Below are positions 45,801-56,880 of a stretch of DNA of 64,000 nucleotides, piece by piece. The DNA is from Antedon mediterranea (lineage: Eukaryota > Echinodermata > Crinoidea > Comatulida > Antedonidae): NCBI RefSeq assembly GCF_964355755.1, contig NC_092674.1, positions 19,239,001 to 19,303,000 on the forward strand. Reading direction: 5' to 3'. Positions within the stretch are counted from its first letter, which is position 1. Every line of letters begins with the position of its first letter. Below the pieces are notes generated by a model that saw only the letters and a program-made list of their open reading frames with translations, made no database searches and was not told the origin of the DNA. The position numbers and the translations under genes were made by a program.

Positions 45801-47756
45801 CATTATAGAGAATCAAATGATAGTTTTAGATGTTAATGTTATAAAGAATTGCTATTTCAGAAGATTCCAAATTTAATAAATTTTATTTTTCCACTTTAGA
45901 ATGGGAATTTGTCTTGTTTTTGTTTTTGTTTATTTTGTTATTCAGTATATTACACAGAGGCGCCTTACAAGATGGAACCACCTTAGCTTCAAGGCGCCTC
46001 AGATTAACAAATAAAACGTTTTAAAACAAAAATTAACAGAAACATCAATCAAATCTTCCTGAATTAACAAGAAATGTTTTACATAAAACAATAAAGCATT
46101 TTTCACAATTCGAAAGAAGATCGGAACCAAAAATGAAAATTTAACTTAAAATTTTAAAATTATACGTTAAAGAAAAATCCTTGGCCAAGATATCCTCAAT
46201 AATTGATTTAGCGCTTACACGTAGAAAATCTCTTTGTGTATTATAATTGGGGCAGTAACATACGAAATGAAGCGGATTCTCATCATTATAGCCACGAGTA
46301 CAATTTGTATTGTCCCGAAGTCCATGTTAGAATAAATGCGAATTGAGACAGCTGAAACCAAGTCGGATTCTAGTGTGAATTTGGTTGATCATTTTATCAT
46401 CTGTATCATAATAAGAACGAATTTGTTTTGCTTGGCATAATTAAGACAATAAAACTACAATGAAAAATACATCAAATACTGTTGAAAAATATTAAAAATG
46501 CAGATTGCGAAAACGCCATAGGCCCTGTAAAATACTGTTAAAACGATTAAAATTCAAAATAACAATTACAGAAAATAGTTTATTGTCGAACTTGCACATA
46601 ATATTGATGGTTTTTACAACAAAGGACTTCCAAGTTCTACAGTACATAGAATTGCTTTTAATAATAATAATAACACTAACACTAACAACAATAATAATAA
46701 TAATAATAATAATAATTTAGGTATTTGTATAGCGCCAGAATCAACTAAACCGAAGTAAATATCAAAGGCGCTTATATTGGATGTTAAAAAGATGCGTTTT
46801 AAGTTCTTTTTTAAAAATAGCAATAGAAGTTGATTTAGTAAAATGACGAGGGAGAAAATTCTAAAGAGAAGCAGCAGAGAACATAAAAGACCTTTGTCCA
46901 TACGATTTGGTGTTAATTCTAGGAACAAGTAGTAGGTTTTGATCAGCCGAACGAAGACAAGCAAGAGTGTATGAGGGAAGAAGATCAAGGAGATAAGTAG
47001 GTTGTTTAAGAAGTAGCGCTTTAAATGTTAGTAAAAGGATCTTATATTTTATACGGGAGTCAATAGGTAGCCAATGGAGGTTATATATAGGAGGGGTCTA
47101 ATGTCTAGTCTAATGCCAAATCTATTAAAAGACTAGTCCTTGTATTATTTAATTATTTATTGTTTTGACATTCATAATGCAAAGTATTATTATAGTAAAA
47201 TACAAACTAATATAATAAAAAAAAAAATCAACTAAACAACAAATAACTATGTTTACAATGTGTTAAAAATAATATTTTAAATATTTTAAGGACTAGCAAG
47301 AGAGGAATATAATGCCATTATATTATAAGAAAAACATTTCAAATATTGTTATTAATATTAAAATATTGCTGTTAGTCTTTTAGGCAAAAGAAAAAAAAAA
47401 AGAATAAGTAGGCCTATATTTATAATGTGTCACGCGTTACTAACATTTCAAAAAAAGTAGCAAAAGAAAAACGTTACGATACCGTACTAATAGTAAAGTA
47501 CTATTAGACTTTTAAAATGTATTATTTATTACTAGTTAAGTACAGTTTCTATAAGAATAACAGATTACGACATAGTTTGCATTTGCATTTGCTTACTATT
47601 GACACAAACTTTAATTAAATAATAATAATAATATGCTTTGCTTATTCTCAGTGTAAACTCGATATGTAATTAATTTGGTTAACACTTACCAGCTCGAGCC
47701 TCATAAAAAGTGCATGTAGCACAGAAAAGCAAAACTAAGATAGTTGACCGATTCAT
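36820..47756 (-). CDS. Secreted C-type lectin fused to FG-GAP/VCBS repeats (lectin B)
   Basis: Seven exons on the minus strand: 47690-47756 (22-residue signal peptide starting MNRSTILVLLFCATC), 45405-45584 (acidic 59-residue linker), 40734-40775 (heptad-like EILEKQLEEKNIAG), 40154-40399 and 39741-39863 (CTLD), 38980-39142 and 36820-37615 (repeats). All joins are phase 1 except the last, phase 2. The CTLD has CPSYW, WIGL, EPN and WND, predicting Ca2+-dependent mannose-type binding. The last two exons encode about six ~50-residue repeats, each with a Ca2+-loop motif of the DFNGDGRDD type and a Trp-Cys pair (e.g. NWC, DWC), as in FG-GAP/VCBS beta-propellers. Total is about 540 residues with no membrane anchor. 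A secreted recognition protein is likely; the propeller may add ligand or partner binding. The minus-strand ATG at 37653 is not a start. Confidence 0.85.
38040..38755 (-). repeat. Dispersed repeat family R2, copy 2 (inverted)
   Basis: Opposite orientation to the copy at 18004-18700. It opens with 'tttagtcgcgtggatgcgac' and a CGGT-unit run, shares the interior around 'ccaggaatcgatgtgg' and 'cgcacgatttaacg', and closes with another CGGT run followed by 'aaacactaatgagc'. It sits in the intron between the two FG-GAP exons of lectin B. Confidence 0.75.
41600..42890 (+). pseudogene. Decayed nuclease-like ORF of the TIR element
   Basis: The longest open part is 41661-42071 (136 codons). Further coding-like pieces follow in shifting frames: one containing IPWNSVETYDAICKKY, one with VFDDYESAKDGAHGK, one with an Ala-Asp-Ala-Asp-Val core, and one with FGIGKQVALKK. 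Their order resembles a repetitive protein family widespread in aquatic invertebrates whose C-terminal half looks PIN/FEN-like (acidic motifs followed by a GIG helix). Numerous stops and frameshifts rule out function. The family link is from general recognition and should be tested by search. Confidence 0.4.
43100..43910 (-). pseudogene. 3' fragment of a non-LTR retrotransposon (reverse transcriptase)
   Basis: Minus-strand ORF 43624-43896 contains GSPQGCVLSHLLYIIYTDD and then KFANDTVLL, the reverse-transcriptase palm region, with the catalytic A-D-D changed to A-N-D. A second ORF, 43103-43288, has the conserved C-terminal end of such elements (RNSFLPVAIRLL). The fragment is 5'-truncated, broken between the two ORFs, and nested inside the TIR element. 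Confidence 0.75.
43975..45010 (+). repeat. Three tandem ~340-bp units within the TIR element
   Basis: The word 'gtaaaaggtca' followed by 'gacctctagtta' recurs near 44150, 44473 and 44838. Each is preceded by a 'cttctag..catcat.tttcctatt' block with a 'gataggtacagaaaaaaca' segment and followed by 'ctacacattgat' and 'ggcataaa.gttaccc'. Units have diverged by small indels. Confidence 0.7.
45930..46440 (-). pseudogene. 3' fragment of a second non-LTR retrotransposon
   Basis: Read on the minus strand, 46150-46420 encodes with breaks a segment resembling TRIRLGFSCLNSHLF, then an 'NCTRGYNDENPLHFVCYCP' block, followed by YNTQRDFL. This is the Cys/His-containing C-terminal region found after the reverse transcriptase in several LINE families. 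It lies in intron 1 of lectin B. Stops show it is dead. A 'ggcgcc' inverted pair flanks its downstream side near 45959-46007. Confidence 0.55.
46650..47100 (+). repeat. Dispersed repeat with 'tttgtatagcgcc' head
   Basis: Starts at an (AAT)n run, then 'tatttgtatagcgcc' and 'aaaggcgctt'. Much of the following sequence resembles the element at 54590-54880 (head 'gatttgtatagcg', 'aagcgctt'). It is a widespread-looking repeat type; minus-strand ORF 46614-46988 is low-complexity translation of it. Lies in intron 1 of lectin B. Confidence 0.55.
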
Positions 47757-47827
47757 TTTGTAGCCAATGCTAGTGTCTGACGTCTGTAAGTGTAATTTCT
47801 AAATGATGGGATGCATTTTATCATCGT

Positions 47828-47835
47828 TTATATAT
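47828..47835 (-). promoter_or_regulatory. TATA box of lectin B
   Basis: TATATAAA on the minus strand, about 72 bp upstream of the lectin B start codon at 47756. Spacing leaves room for transcription start near 47800 and a short leader. Confidence 0.5.
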
Positions 47836-47836
47836 G

Positions 47837-49320
47837 CTTGCTAAAACAGCTGGCCTTATTTTAGAAATCAGGTAGACAATTGATGTCAGACATGTCGGTT
47901 ATCTCAATATTTTATTCCGGTTAAATTAATAAGAACATTGTAAACAAACTGTAAGCCTATTTAGCAAAACGTAAATAAAACCTTCGGCTCATAAAGGAAG
48001 GCGAAATGGCTGTAAAACAATTTACCGACAGGTCAATGGTTTTTTATAAACCATCACGTGATATGATTGCCTCTTTACCTGATGTTACCCTCTCCCATCT
48101 AACCATTCTTGCTGAAAAAAATGTCCTTAGCTAAAAGGGCTTTTTTTTGTTTAATTTTTTATCAAAATTAAATGAACAAAATATACCAAATTGCCGATCC
48201 TATCAACTTTTCTTGGAGGAACAGTGGCTATTTTGTTTGTAAATTAATTAAATTTCCCAATTTCTTTACGGAGTTTTCAGCAATTTAGTGTTACAGACCA
48301 TTTCCATTACTTAATTTCATTTTTTGGTCAATTTTTAAGTTTCATTGTTGGAATTTTAACATTTTACTGTAATACTTCAATCATCATTTTATATTAATAT
48401 TTATTTATACATGGTTCACAGTCTTTGGTGGAGTTCAATGAACTAGTGTTCACTGTTAACTTTCATCATTTTTCAGACTGGGTTTCTACTCTAAATCGGG
48501 AACTCAAGTATTTACTTCATGTCTTCTATATCTATTGAGATGCAGTTTCTCCTAAAAATACGACGAAATATGGCAAAAGTTATTGTAGGCTACAGCATAC
48601 AATAGTAAGACACCTTTACTTGATATGTCAATACGATTTATTATTTACATAATCTGAATGTTTAATGTTGTTATTAACTGAACATAAGGAATAGTAGTAT
48701 TTGTAATAATAATAATACAACATTTCTTGGTGTACCGGTAATCTTACATTTTCATCGTGACATTATGGAACTGCTGTCAATGACATCTGTTGATAGCATG
48801 TGAAGACTCGCAGTCACATTGTTTGTATTTTTTATGATGTATCGATTTTTATTTAGGCTTAGTAATAAGAGGATGCAGTATTAAATTAATCTCACTTCTT
48901 ATTCATGCCCGTTTTTATGAAAGGTTATCTTGCAAAGTAAATGATCATACAGCAAATCACCGGTGGAAATCAAACATAGACCTCTGTTTATGGGGTTGTT
49001 TTTATTTGCACTTTATGTTTATTCATTTTGCAAATAGGATGTGTATATTTGATTGCACAAACAGTAATGTTAGATCTTTTTCAATAGTTTAATACTGTAC
49101 ATTATTTTCTGTGCTTTCAATTTGCCTAAATTATTAATAGACATTTTGGTTATCTTTTGTGATGCAGTAATTTGTTTAAACTACAGGATTTATACACGAT
49201 ATTCACTTTTAGATGGTTAAAGATTGTTTATGGTGTTTAATTATGCAGTACCTTATTCACAATTATGATTCACAAATTATTTTATATAATTTTCTGGAAG
49301 GTGTTTACATGAAAAAAACC
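47837..49320. other. 5' flank of lectin B, non-coding
   Basis: AT-rich with no supported gene. This region should contain any upstream control elements of lectin B; I cannot point to specific factor sites. Confidence 0.45.
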
Positions 49321-49324
49321 GAGA

Positions 49325-49390
49325 TTTCAATACGGACTTTATTCTGGATATTCAGCTGTCCTAACCATTAGACCACTGGAGCTTTCATGG
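49325..49390 (-). tRNA. Decayed tRNA-like sequence (possibly tRNA-Glu-derived)
   Basis: On the minus strand the stretch 'agtggtctaatggttagga' matches a box A and D-arm of the tRNA-Glu type. A box B-like 'gtattgaaatctc' follows about 40 nt later. The anticodon stem does not pair well and box B is degenerate, so this is a tRNA pseudogene or SINE head rather than a working tRNA. Confidence 0.3.
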
Positions 49391-49426
49391 TATTGTTCAT
49401 ACTCGAATGGATAGCAACTTTTTAAC

Positions 49427-49790
49427 ACTCTCGGCGTGCTACCATACCCGTTTTGGTGGGACTCGCGCACAGTGATAAATATGATTTAGATTAGCACTGT
49501 GTGCTACCATAGCCATTTTGGTTGTACATGCGCCCTTTGATAATACATTGGATTTAGTTTTGCACTATGCCCTAACATACCAATTTTGGTTGTACTTGAG
49601 CACAGTGATAATAAATAGGATTTTGTTTAGCACTGTGCGCTTGATAATAAATAGGATCTAGTTCAGAACTGTGCAATAATAATACTAATTTTGGTCGCAC
49701 TCGTGCTCAAAGATAATAAATAGGCTTTAGTTTAGCACTGTGCGCTACCATAACCATTTTGGTTGTTCACTGTGATAATAAAAACTAGAA
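49427..49790 (+). repeat. Hairpin satellite, diverged array 1
   Basis: About five irregular units of the family described at 51918-52640, recognisable by 'cactgtgcgctaccata', '.ccattttggttg', and 'gataataaatagg'. Units have diverged and some are truncated. Confidence 0.8.
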
Positions 49791-51360
49791 TGTAATTCGT
49801 CACTTTTACGAATTATAGTTGATCAATTTATCATTTTACTGAAATAATTTTTTTTACGTGCACGTACGTTTAACATATGATCAGAAATGTTGATGTATGC
49901 CATCCTATTTACGCCTATAGTGCTGAGTTGTGCCTAATATATGCCATATACAATGTACAGTATATAATGTATATCTATATACAGTGTAGCATAGGTGAAA
50001 TTACGGGACACATATCATGTTCTAATTTTTTGGTATGATGGAATTATCAAAATAAAATCGAAGATTACAATTTCGAAAGATAATGAATTGAGCATTTAAA
50101 TATATTAGAATTGGAAGAGAATTTGGCACGTAGAAGCGCCATGCGCGCTCTTTGAAATTTGTATAACTTTGACGAAAAAGATGAAAAAAATATTTTTAAA
50201 CTTCAACTGGCCATATGTTAACGTCACAAGATCCGATAGGCTTGATTTTTATATGTATTCATATCTACATTTCATCAGCTTTCATAATAAATTATAATCA
50301 TCAAGGTAACCTTCAATTCTGAAGAGCTGTAAGATATTCAAATTTACGGCAAAGGTGAAATTACTCGACCAAAGTTATTCAAGTTTTTACGCGTGATGAC
50401 GTCATCAAACAAAAATAGTGGGAAGTCATGAGAAAGTCAATTAATTGAGCAATCACATAATAAAATTTGAGCGAAAATCGGGCACAAAATAACAGAGATG
50501 CGTTCTATTGAAGGTGATAAAATATGACGAAAGAGAAAAAAAACTTAATTTCAAATTCAAGTGGCCATTTAATGACGTCACAACATTTTGTACGTAAAAT
50601 GTGTACATAAATTCATATCTACGTACAACTCAATGGCTTCTAGAATAAGTTGAAAAAATTGGGGGTCATCGTGCATTCTGAAGAATTATTTTCAATTTAA
50701 AAATGCCTTATTTTTTACCATTTTCAGCACTTTGATGCAATTAATGTGCACATTTTGTCATTTTTAACCTGCTCGTATAGCGTTATTTTAAGTCGGAACG
50801 GACGAAATTTGGTGAATGTACTAATATAAGGATGGTGAGTAGAATGCAATTTGTACAAACAAATCGTATTGTTTACGCTTTTTAAGCATCGCGCGCGCAA
50901 AAACGTGTTTTTGCGCAGTCCTTTTTGAAACACGCAAATAGCCTAATTCTTGCTCTAAATTGATCAAAACATAAATTTGAGCTTTTTAAATTTTTAACGC
51001 GCAATTTCACGCGCATGACACCCTACGTGCGCGTGCGTTTTTATTTGCTAGTATTTTTACTTTTGACCTGAAGTTTACGTGTAGTGAATTTCATTAATAT
51101 GTGATAATGAATTATGGAGATATGATTGATAATGTGATTTCACAAAATGGCGTTTAAATGACGTTACGGTTGAGTGATCACGCTGAAAAGCTTATTAGGA
51201 TTAAGTTACAGTATTGTGACATTTTTGTGATTATTAACATTTAACTTTTTGAGATAATTGACACACAAAATCTGTACAGAAAGAAATAAAGAAGAAGAAT
51301 AATAAAGATTTCATACAATAACAATAGGTGATCATTTTATTCTAAATGATCACCTAATTA
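49791..51360. other. 1.55-kb insert splitting the satellite arrays
   Basis: Non-satellite sequence between arrays 1 and 2. It holds two strong palindromes (50895-50916 and 51326-51355), several 'gcgcgc' words unusual in this AT-rich DNA, and no ORF longer than 69 codons. It may be a non-autonomous element inserted in the satellite; I could not define clear terminal repeats. Confidence 0.4.
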
Positions 51361-51710
51361 ATAGGATTTAGTTTACCACTGTGCGCTACACCATACCCAT
51401 TTTAGTTACACTCGCTCACAGTGATAATAAATAGGATTTAGTTCAGCACTTTGCGCTACTATACCCATTTTGGTTGCACTCGTGCACAGTGATAATAAAT
51501 AGGATTTAGTTCAGCACTTTGCGCTACTATACCCATTTTGGTTGCACTCGTGCACAGTGATAATAAATAGGATTTAGTTCAGCACTTTGCGCTACTATAC
51601 CCATTTTGGTTGCACTCGTGCATAGTAATAATAAATAGGATTTAGTTCAGCACTGTGCGCTAATATACCCATTCTGGTTCCCCTCACGCACAGTGACACG
51701 AATGTAAACA
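51361..51710 (+). repeat. Hairpin satellite, array 2
   Basis: About five units of ~68 bp: 'gataataaataggatttagttcagcac', then '.tgcgctactatacccattttggttgcactcgtgcacagt'. Three neighbouring units are nearly identical. Followed by a ~190-bp spacer (51700-51900) that recurs at 52800-52990, so satellite and spacer form a larger duplicated block. Confidence 0.85.
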
Positions 51711-51917
51711 GATGATAACAAAAATACATTGTTTGAAAAAAATGTATAGATTATTGTATTAAAATGAACATTTATAACAATGAAATAAAGTTTTCGGTAA
51801 TTTCCCTACAAAACCCGTCATGTTAAGTAAAAGGAAGTAAACTACTGTATTTGTTGTTATTATAAAAGAATGTCTGTATGTAGAAAATATATATTTGCCT
51901 GTAAACGGTACTTATAA

Positions 51918-52640
51918 AGCACTATACCCATTGTTGTGGTACTTGAGCACAGTGATAATAAATAGGACCTAGTTTAGCACTGTGCGCTACCATACCTATT
52001 TTGATTGTACTTGCGCACAATGGTTTTATATAGGACCTAGTTTAGCACTGTGCGCTACCATACCTATTTTGATTGTACTTGCGCACAATGGTTTTATATA
52101 GGACCTAGTTTAGCACTGTGCGCTACCATACCTATTTTGATTGTACTTGCGCACAGTGGTTTTATATAGGACCTAGTTTAGCACTGTGCGCTACCATACC
52201 TATTTTGATTGTAGTTGCGCACAGTGGTTTTATATAGGACCTAGTTTAGCACTGTGCGCTACCATACCTATTTTGATTGTACTTGCGCACAGTGGTTTTA
52301 TATAGGACCTAGTTTAGCACTGTGCGCTACCATACCTATTTTGATTGTACTTGCGCACAGTGGTTTTATATAGGACCTAATTTAGCACTGTGCGCTACCA
52401 TACCTATTTTGATTGTACTTGCGCACAGTGGTTTTATATAGGACCTAGTTTAGCACTGTGCGCTACCATACCTATTTTGATTGTACTTGCGCACAGTGGT
52501 TTTATATGGACCTAGTTTAGCACTGTGCGCTACCATACCTATTTTGATTGTACTTGAGCACAGTGGTTTTATATAAGATCTAGTTTAGCACTGTGTGCTA
52601 CCATACCCTTTTTGGTTGTACTTGAGCACAGTGATACTTA
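51918..52640 (+). repeat. Hairpin satellite, array 3 (68-bp unit, about 10 copies)
   Basis: Unit runs from 'tttagcactgtgcgctacc' to 'gttttatataggacctag'. In each unit CACTGTGCGC and GCGCACAGTG are exact inverted repeats about 27 nt apart, so every copy can fold into a hairpin. Units are almost identical, with a few single changes and one 1-bp deletion near 52507, which implies recent homogenisation. Confidence 0.95.
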
Positions 52641-52799
52641 GACTTGCCCCAAATCTGTATTTATTGTCTTTTTTTTAAATTTATTTGTTTTCATTTCGAC
52701 GTATAGAACACGTATAGAAATCGATTTGCAGACCGCAAACATCCGATAAGAATATGACGTAGGTTATCATACCGTATATGTGGGGCGGGTTGCACTCGC

Positions 52800-52990
52800 G
52801 CACACTGATAATATGTAAACAGATGATAACAAAAATACATTGTTTGAAAAAAAACTGTATAGATTATTGTATTAAAATGAACATTTATAACAATAAAATA
52901 CAATTTTAGGTAATTTCCCTACGAAACCCGTCATGTTATGTAAAAGGAAGTAAACTACTGTAGGCCTATAAGAATGTCTGTATGTTGAAA
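52800..52990 (+). repeat. Second copy of the satellite-associated spacer
   Basis: Repeats 51700-51880: 'gtaaacagatgataacaaaaa', 'gtatagattattgtattaaaa', and 'aaacccgtcatgtta'. The copies differ at about one site in ten, by eye. Together with arrays 2 and 3 this suggests a higher-order repeat of satellite plus spacer. Confidence 0.8.
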
Positions 52991-54589
52991 ATAAATATTT
53001 GTCTATAAACGCTATACTTATAAAGCAAATAAGGATCAAAATGTGTAGTGTTGTTTCTTTCACAATAAGCTTAACAGATAACATTTAAAAATGTCCTCTG
53101 TTTATTTTTAACCTATTTTCCACACGCCAGTAAATGAAACCACACTATTGTACATAGAATGGATTGTCAGTACAGCAAAGTTGATTAGTAAGATACTATT
53201 CTACACTACATACTAAATTTTCATGGATTAAATCCACTTGCTCAAACTATCATGGTCAATTGAATTACACGTAGCAGAATTACAGTGACTTGGGGGTGCA
53301 ACTGCATTAAAATGTGTATTTGTATTTCGATGTACGTTTATTAAAAAAGGTACTACACAGAAAGACATTTGCGCATTCGTCGCTGATAACAATCAGAAAG
53401 CTAGCTCATAACTTATAAATTGTTGTTTTAGATCCCTAAAAAATCCCTCAAAATAACTCATTTGAATTGAATGTTTATTTACATAATGGTTTATTTCGGA
53501 ATATATCATGACAGAATTTATGCTTAGATATTGGACTGTTCCATTCATCTTTGTCAATACATTTGAATAAACCTATTATTCCCAAAATAACTGATTTGGT
53601 TGAAAAAACGTATTGTTATTAATCAAATTGTTATCTTTTAAACTTGTGTTTTCCTTTACCATTACGATTCATACTCGAGCTGTGTACATGTGTAATCGTA
53701 ATATTATCTTCAAAATTGAACATCTGTAAAACAAAACACTTTTTAAAAGTGTATGTATATTTTACTCTCGGACTAATTCATTTGAGGAAAAAAGCATTTC
53801 TGTTTAGTGCACCGTTGTTACACTATCAACAATTTTATTTCCGAATCTGAAAATCAGTTTGTTATATTTTTACTTGACTAATTGTTTTAATCAGGTTTAA
53901 TTACCGTAAAAAGTTCGACCAATCATTACATTAAAAGTGAAATTGTTGTCGTAGATAAACAGGCTGGGATAATTTTAATAGTGACTTCCTTTTTTACAAG
54001 TGAAATTTTAATTGTGTAGCCTATGTAATTTGTTGACAATTCGAAAACAGTTCAATCTTTAAAATATGTTGATCTACATTGTGCTTTAATCTGACCATTG
54101 TGTCTTTTGTTTATTTTTGTGTTAATTATTCCAAGTATGTAGTTGAAAATAAATATTTGCATTTGCCGTTATGTACCAGGGTTTTGTTTCAGAATAAAAC
54201 GTTATTTCTACTTTCTTGTGGTATTATATTGACTGTTAGAATTGTACCCAAAAAAATTATGAATATACACTTTGATATACACTGTTACGGGATTTCAACA
54301 AAAAAGACTTAAGAACTATTTTACTTGGTAACAATGTCAAACAAGTTGTGTCAACTCCTACCCGAGGAGAGGCAACCCTAGATTAAATTATATTACAAAT
54401 GTGTATAAACAATTTAGTATTCTTACAATTAAGGCTCCAATAAAGGTAGCAGTGATCTTAATTGCTTTACTCTTATACCGACGCTAAATTGTACAACCAA
54501 AACCATTCACTGATTTAAATATATGCCAATTTGGGCGGTGGTTCCAGAACGTTGACTGGACACCATTATATATGGCCGATGATAATAAA
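52991..54589. other. AT-rich non-coding DNA
   Basis: ORFs at 53644-53850 and 54079-54312 are Phe/Leu/Cys-rich translations of AT-rich sequence without splice or domain support. Nothing else recognised. Confidence 0.45.
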
Positions 54590-54880
54590 AAAATAAATAA
54601 TAATAATAATATAATATGATTTGTATAGCGTCTTTCCAAATTGATCCAAGCGCTTCACATTAATACATAGGAGTAGGTTAATAGTATGTTTTAAGGCATT
54701 TATTAGGATGATTCTCTTAAGTCTCTTGGCAGAGGGTTCCAGAAACTTGCTCAAAATTTGGAGAAGGTAATGTCCCCTGAGAAACGCCTTTCATGGTGGT
54801 CCTCTAACCTGGTTAGATCATTTACAGACTTGAGACCATGCCTACTACAATTATAGAGCTGAATGAAATCCTTAAAGGCC
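54590..54880 (+). repeat. Dispersed repeat with 'tttgtatagcg' head, second copy
   Basis: Opens with an (AAT)n run, then 'gatttgtatagcgtct' and 'aagcgcttcaca', followed by 'gagggttccagaaacttg' and 'gaaacgcctttcatgg'. Same head type as 46650-47100. Confidence 0.55.
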
Positions 54881-54984
54881 AGGTACGGGCAAAACATTTC
54901 TATTGATCATACATTCCAATAATGATCGATCTATAGTTTCCCCTATGTTTCATAATTGTTGGGATTTTATTTGTGTTACACGAG

Positions 54985-56274
54985 CTTCTATATATAAAAT
55001 TACGTAAAATAATAATAAATTCGGTAAATCGCATGTTACTTCTAGAATGTTTACTCGATGATATATAAAGTTGGTTCGTACTTTTTGTACTGATTTTAAC
55101 CACTAATAAAATTGAGTTAGATAACTAGTTATTGACAATTAAAACGAATTTAAGGTTCAACGATTTTCCCCAAATAGGGGTGTTTTCCGATCGTGGCATA
55201 CACTGTCTAATGGATGTCTATCTTGAAAAATACCCGCACACAATGATACGAGGGTGCTTCGCATTTTCCTATCTCCTCCTAAGATAATTGTTTTTAATAG
55301 TTGAAAACCAGTTAGAAAGCTCGAGTACAGCATCATAATGTTGAAGACAGGCCGATTTAAAAAAAAAAATACTATTTTCATAGATTTAATATACGTTTAT
55401 AAAAATGTATTAGTTTCCGATGAATGGAACATTACAATCTCTGTTCCACAAGTGTCTATTCCCTCAGGCGTTATAAAAGCAAGTACACTCCAATCAGAAA
55501 TTCGATCCATTTTTTTCAATCTGTGCTGCAGATGTTGGATATAGGTAGCGATAATGAGATAGCATTTTCGGTCGCCGTCTATTATGTTCAAAACTTTATT
55601 ATTGCAGTAAAAACACCCACATCACCACCCTCCCCTCACTGGCATGAGTAGCGTTGTAGAGTATAGGCCTACGAAACGAAGGATCACATGCCCTAAACGC
55701 TGAACATCTTTGGTGGGTAGGAATCAACTTAAGTATGAATTGACTCTAAGAAATAATTAAAAACCATTAGGCATATTAATTAAATTGAGTTAGATAATTT
55801 AATATTTATTGACTTTATGATTTGCCCCGAATAGCGGTGGTTTACACAAGTTGTTTTACATTATATGAATATATACATATAAACTATTACTGACAGTAGC
55901 TTATTAACGTTAATACTGTAATTTAAAAAATATATAAACGTTGTAGTGATGTATTGTTACATGTACTGTACTATTTCAATCGACTATGACGGTGACATTT
56001 TCAACAAAGTATTACATCGCAATGTTTTACTGTGTTTAGGGGTATATTATTTGTAAAACATGAAAACAATTACTATTTTGTTACTAAATGGATAATGAAT
56101 ACATTTAAAAATTGTTCCTCTTTGCACCCATGCTCTTTCCCATCCCTCAGCCGTTATTTTAACATACAAAACACAAATTAAGTTTGTTTAAATTAGACTC
56201 AAACAATTGGTCTCATTTTGTGACAAGATTCTCTTTCGGAAGTAATTCCCATGGTGCTAATTTTAGTTGTGTAC
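54985..56274 (+). repeat. R1 copy 2, interrupted by the LTR retrotransposon
   Basis: Collinear with R1 copy 1 (6020-7425) from the 'ctagaatgtttactcgatg' region to 'ttttagttgtgtac'. Copy 1 goes on at this point with 'ataaatcaca', whereas here the retrotransposon LTR begins. The missing ~150 bp of R1 should lie beyond the right edge of the window. Confidence 0.8.
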
Positions 56275-56858
56275 TGTAATATAATGTTTGCGTTGTTGAG
56301 GTACTAATGAAGACTCTTACTCGCTTGACTGTCGTAACACATATATTATTTATTCAGTATAATACTTCAGTACAATATACAACTATAAGTATAGATAAGG
56401 AACGGACAATCAATGATGCTGTCAGTGAGGTGTGAAGTGTGTAGGTCTGCTTCTGAAGAAGTGGCTGTGAGGTGTGTCTGGGCCCTTCTGAAACTTGGGA
56501 GTATATTGGCTCAGTTCATTTGCATATGTCACTACGTAATATTAGAGGGTAACGATTGGTCCTAAGTTGATCCAGGGGTGTTTAAGTGGGAGTGATTAAC
56601 GGTATAATAAGGTATTTCTGTGATGGATAACACTGTCAAATCTGTACTTAAATAGTGTCAGTCACTCCTGGTTTAACGATGGGAAAAGTCACAAAGTTAA
56701 GCTAAGTGTTTTCTTTAGGGATTCTATTATAAACTAAATGGTCATTAAAATATCTGGACAAACTCTCCTCTGGACTTTCTGGGTCAAGTTTGTGAACCTA
56801 TTTGAATTCCGATACAAAGGTCAATTTCTTAAATATAAAAGTATATCGTTATATTACA
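56275..56858 (-). repeat. 3' LTR of the Ty3/gypsy-type element
   Basis: 584 bp. The plus-strand ends are TGTAATATAATG and CGTTATATTACA, giving the TG..CA boundaries and near-perfect terminal inverted repeats expected of an LTR. A minus-strand AATAAA lies at 56349-56354 near the 3' side. The element reads right to left, so this is the downstream LTR, directly preceded on the minus strand by a polypurine tract. Confidence 0.85.
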
Positions 56859-56880
56859 TCCCTCTGTTTCCCTTTTTTTT
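56859..56880 (-). other. Polypurine tract
   Basis: On the minus strand: eight A residues, then GGGAAACAGAGGGA, ending exactly at the LTR boundary. This is the usual primer site for plus-strand DNA synthesis in LTR elements. Confidence 0.8.

Noticed and set aside
46614-46988. 124-codon minus-strand Leu-rich ORF
   Set aside because: Translation of an (AAT)n microsatellite and a dispersed repeat.
55157-55651. Overlapping ORFs in R1 copy 2
   Set aside because: They are not preserved in R1 copy 1, so R1 does not appear to encode them.
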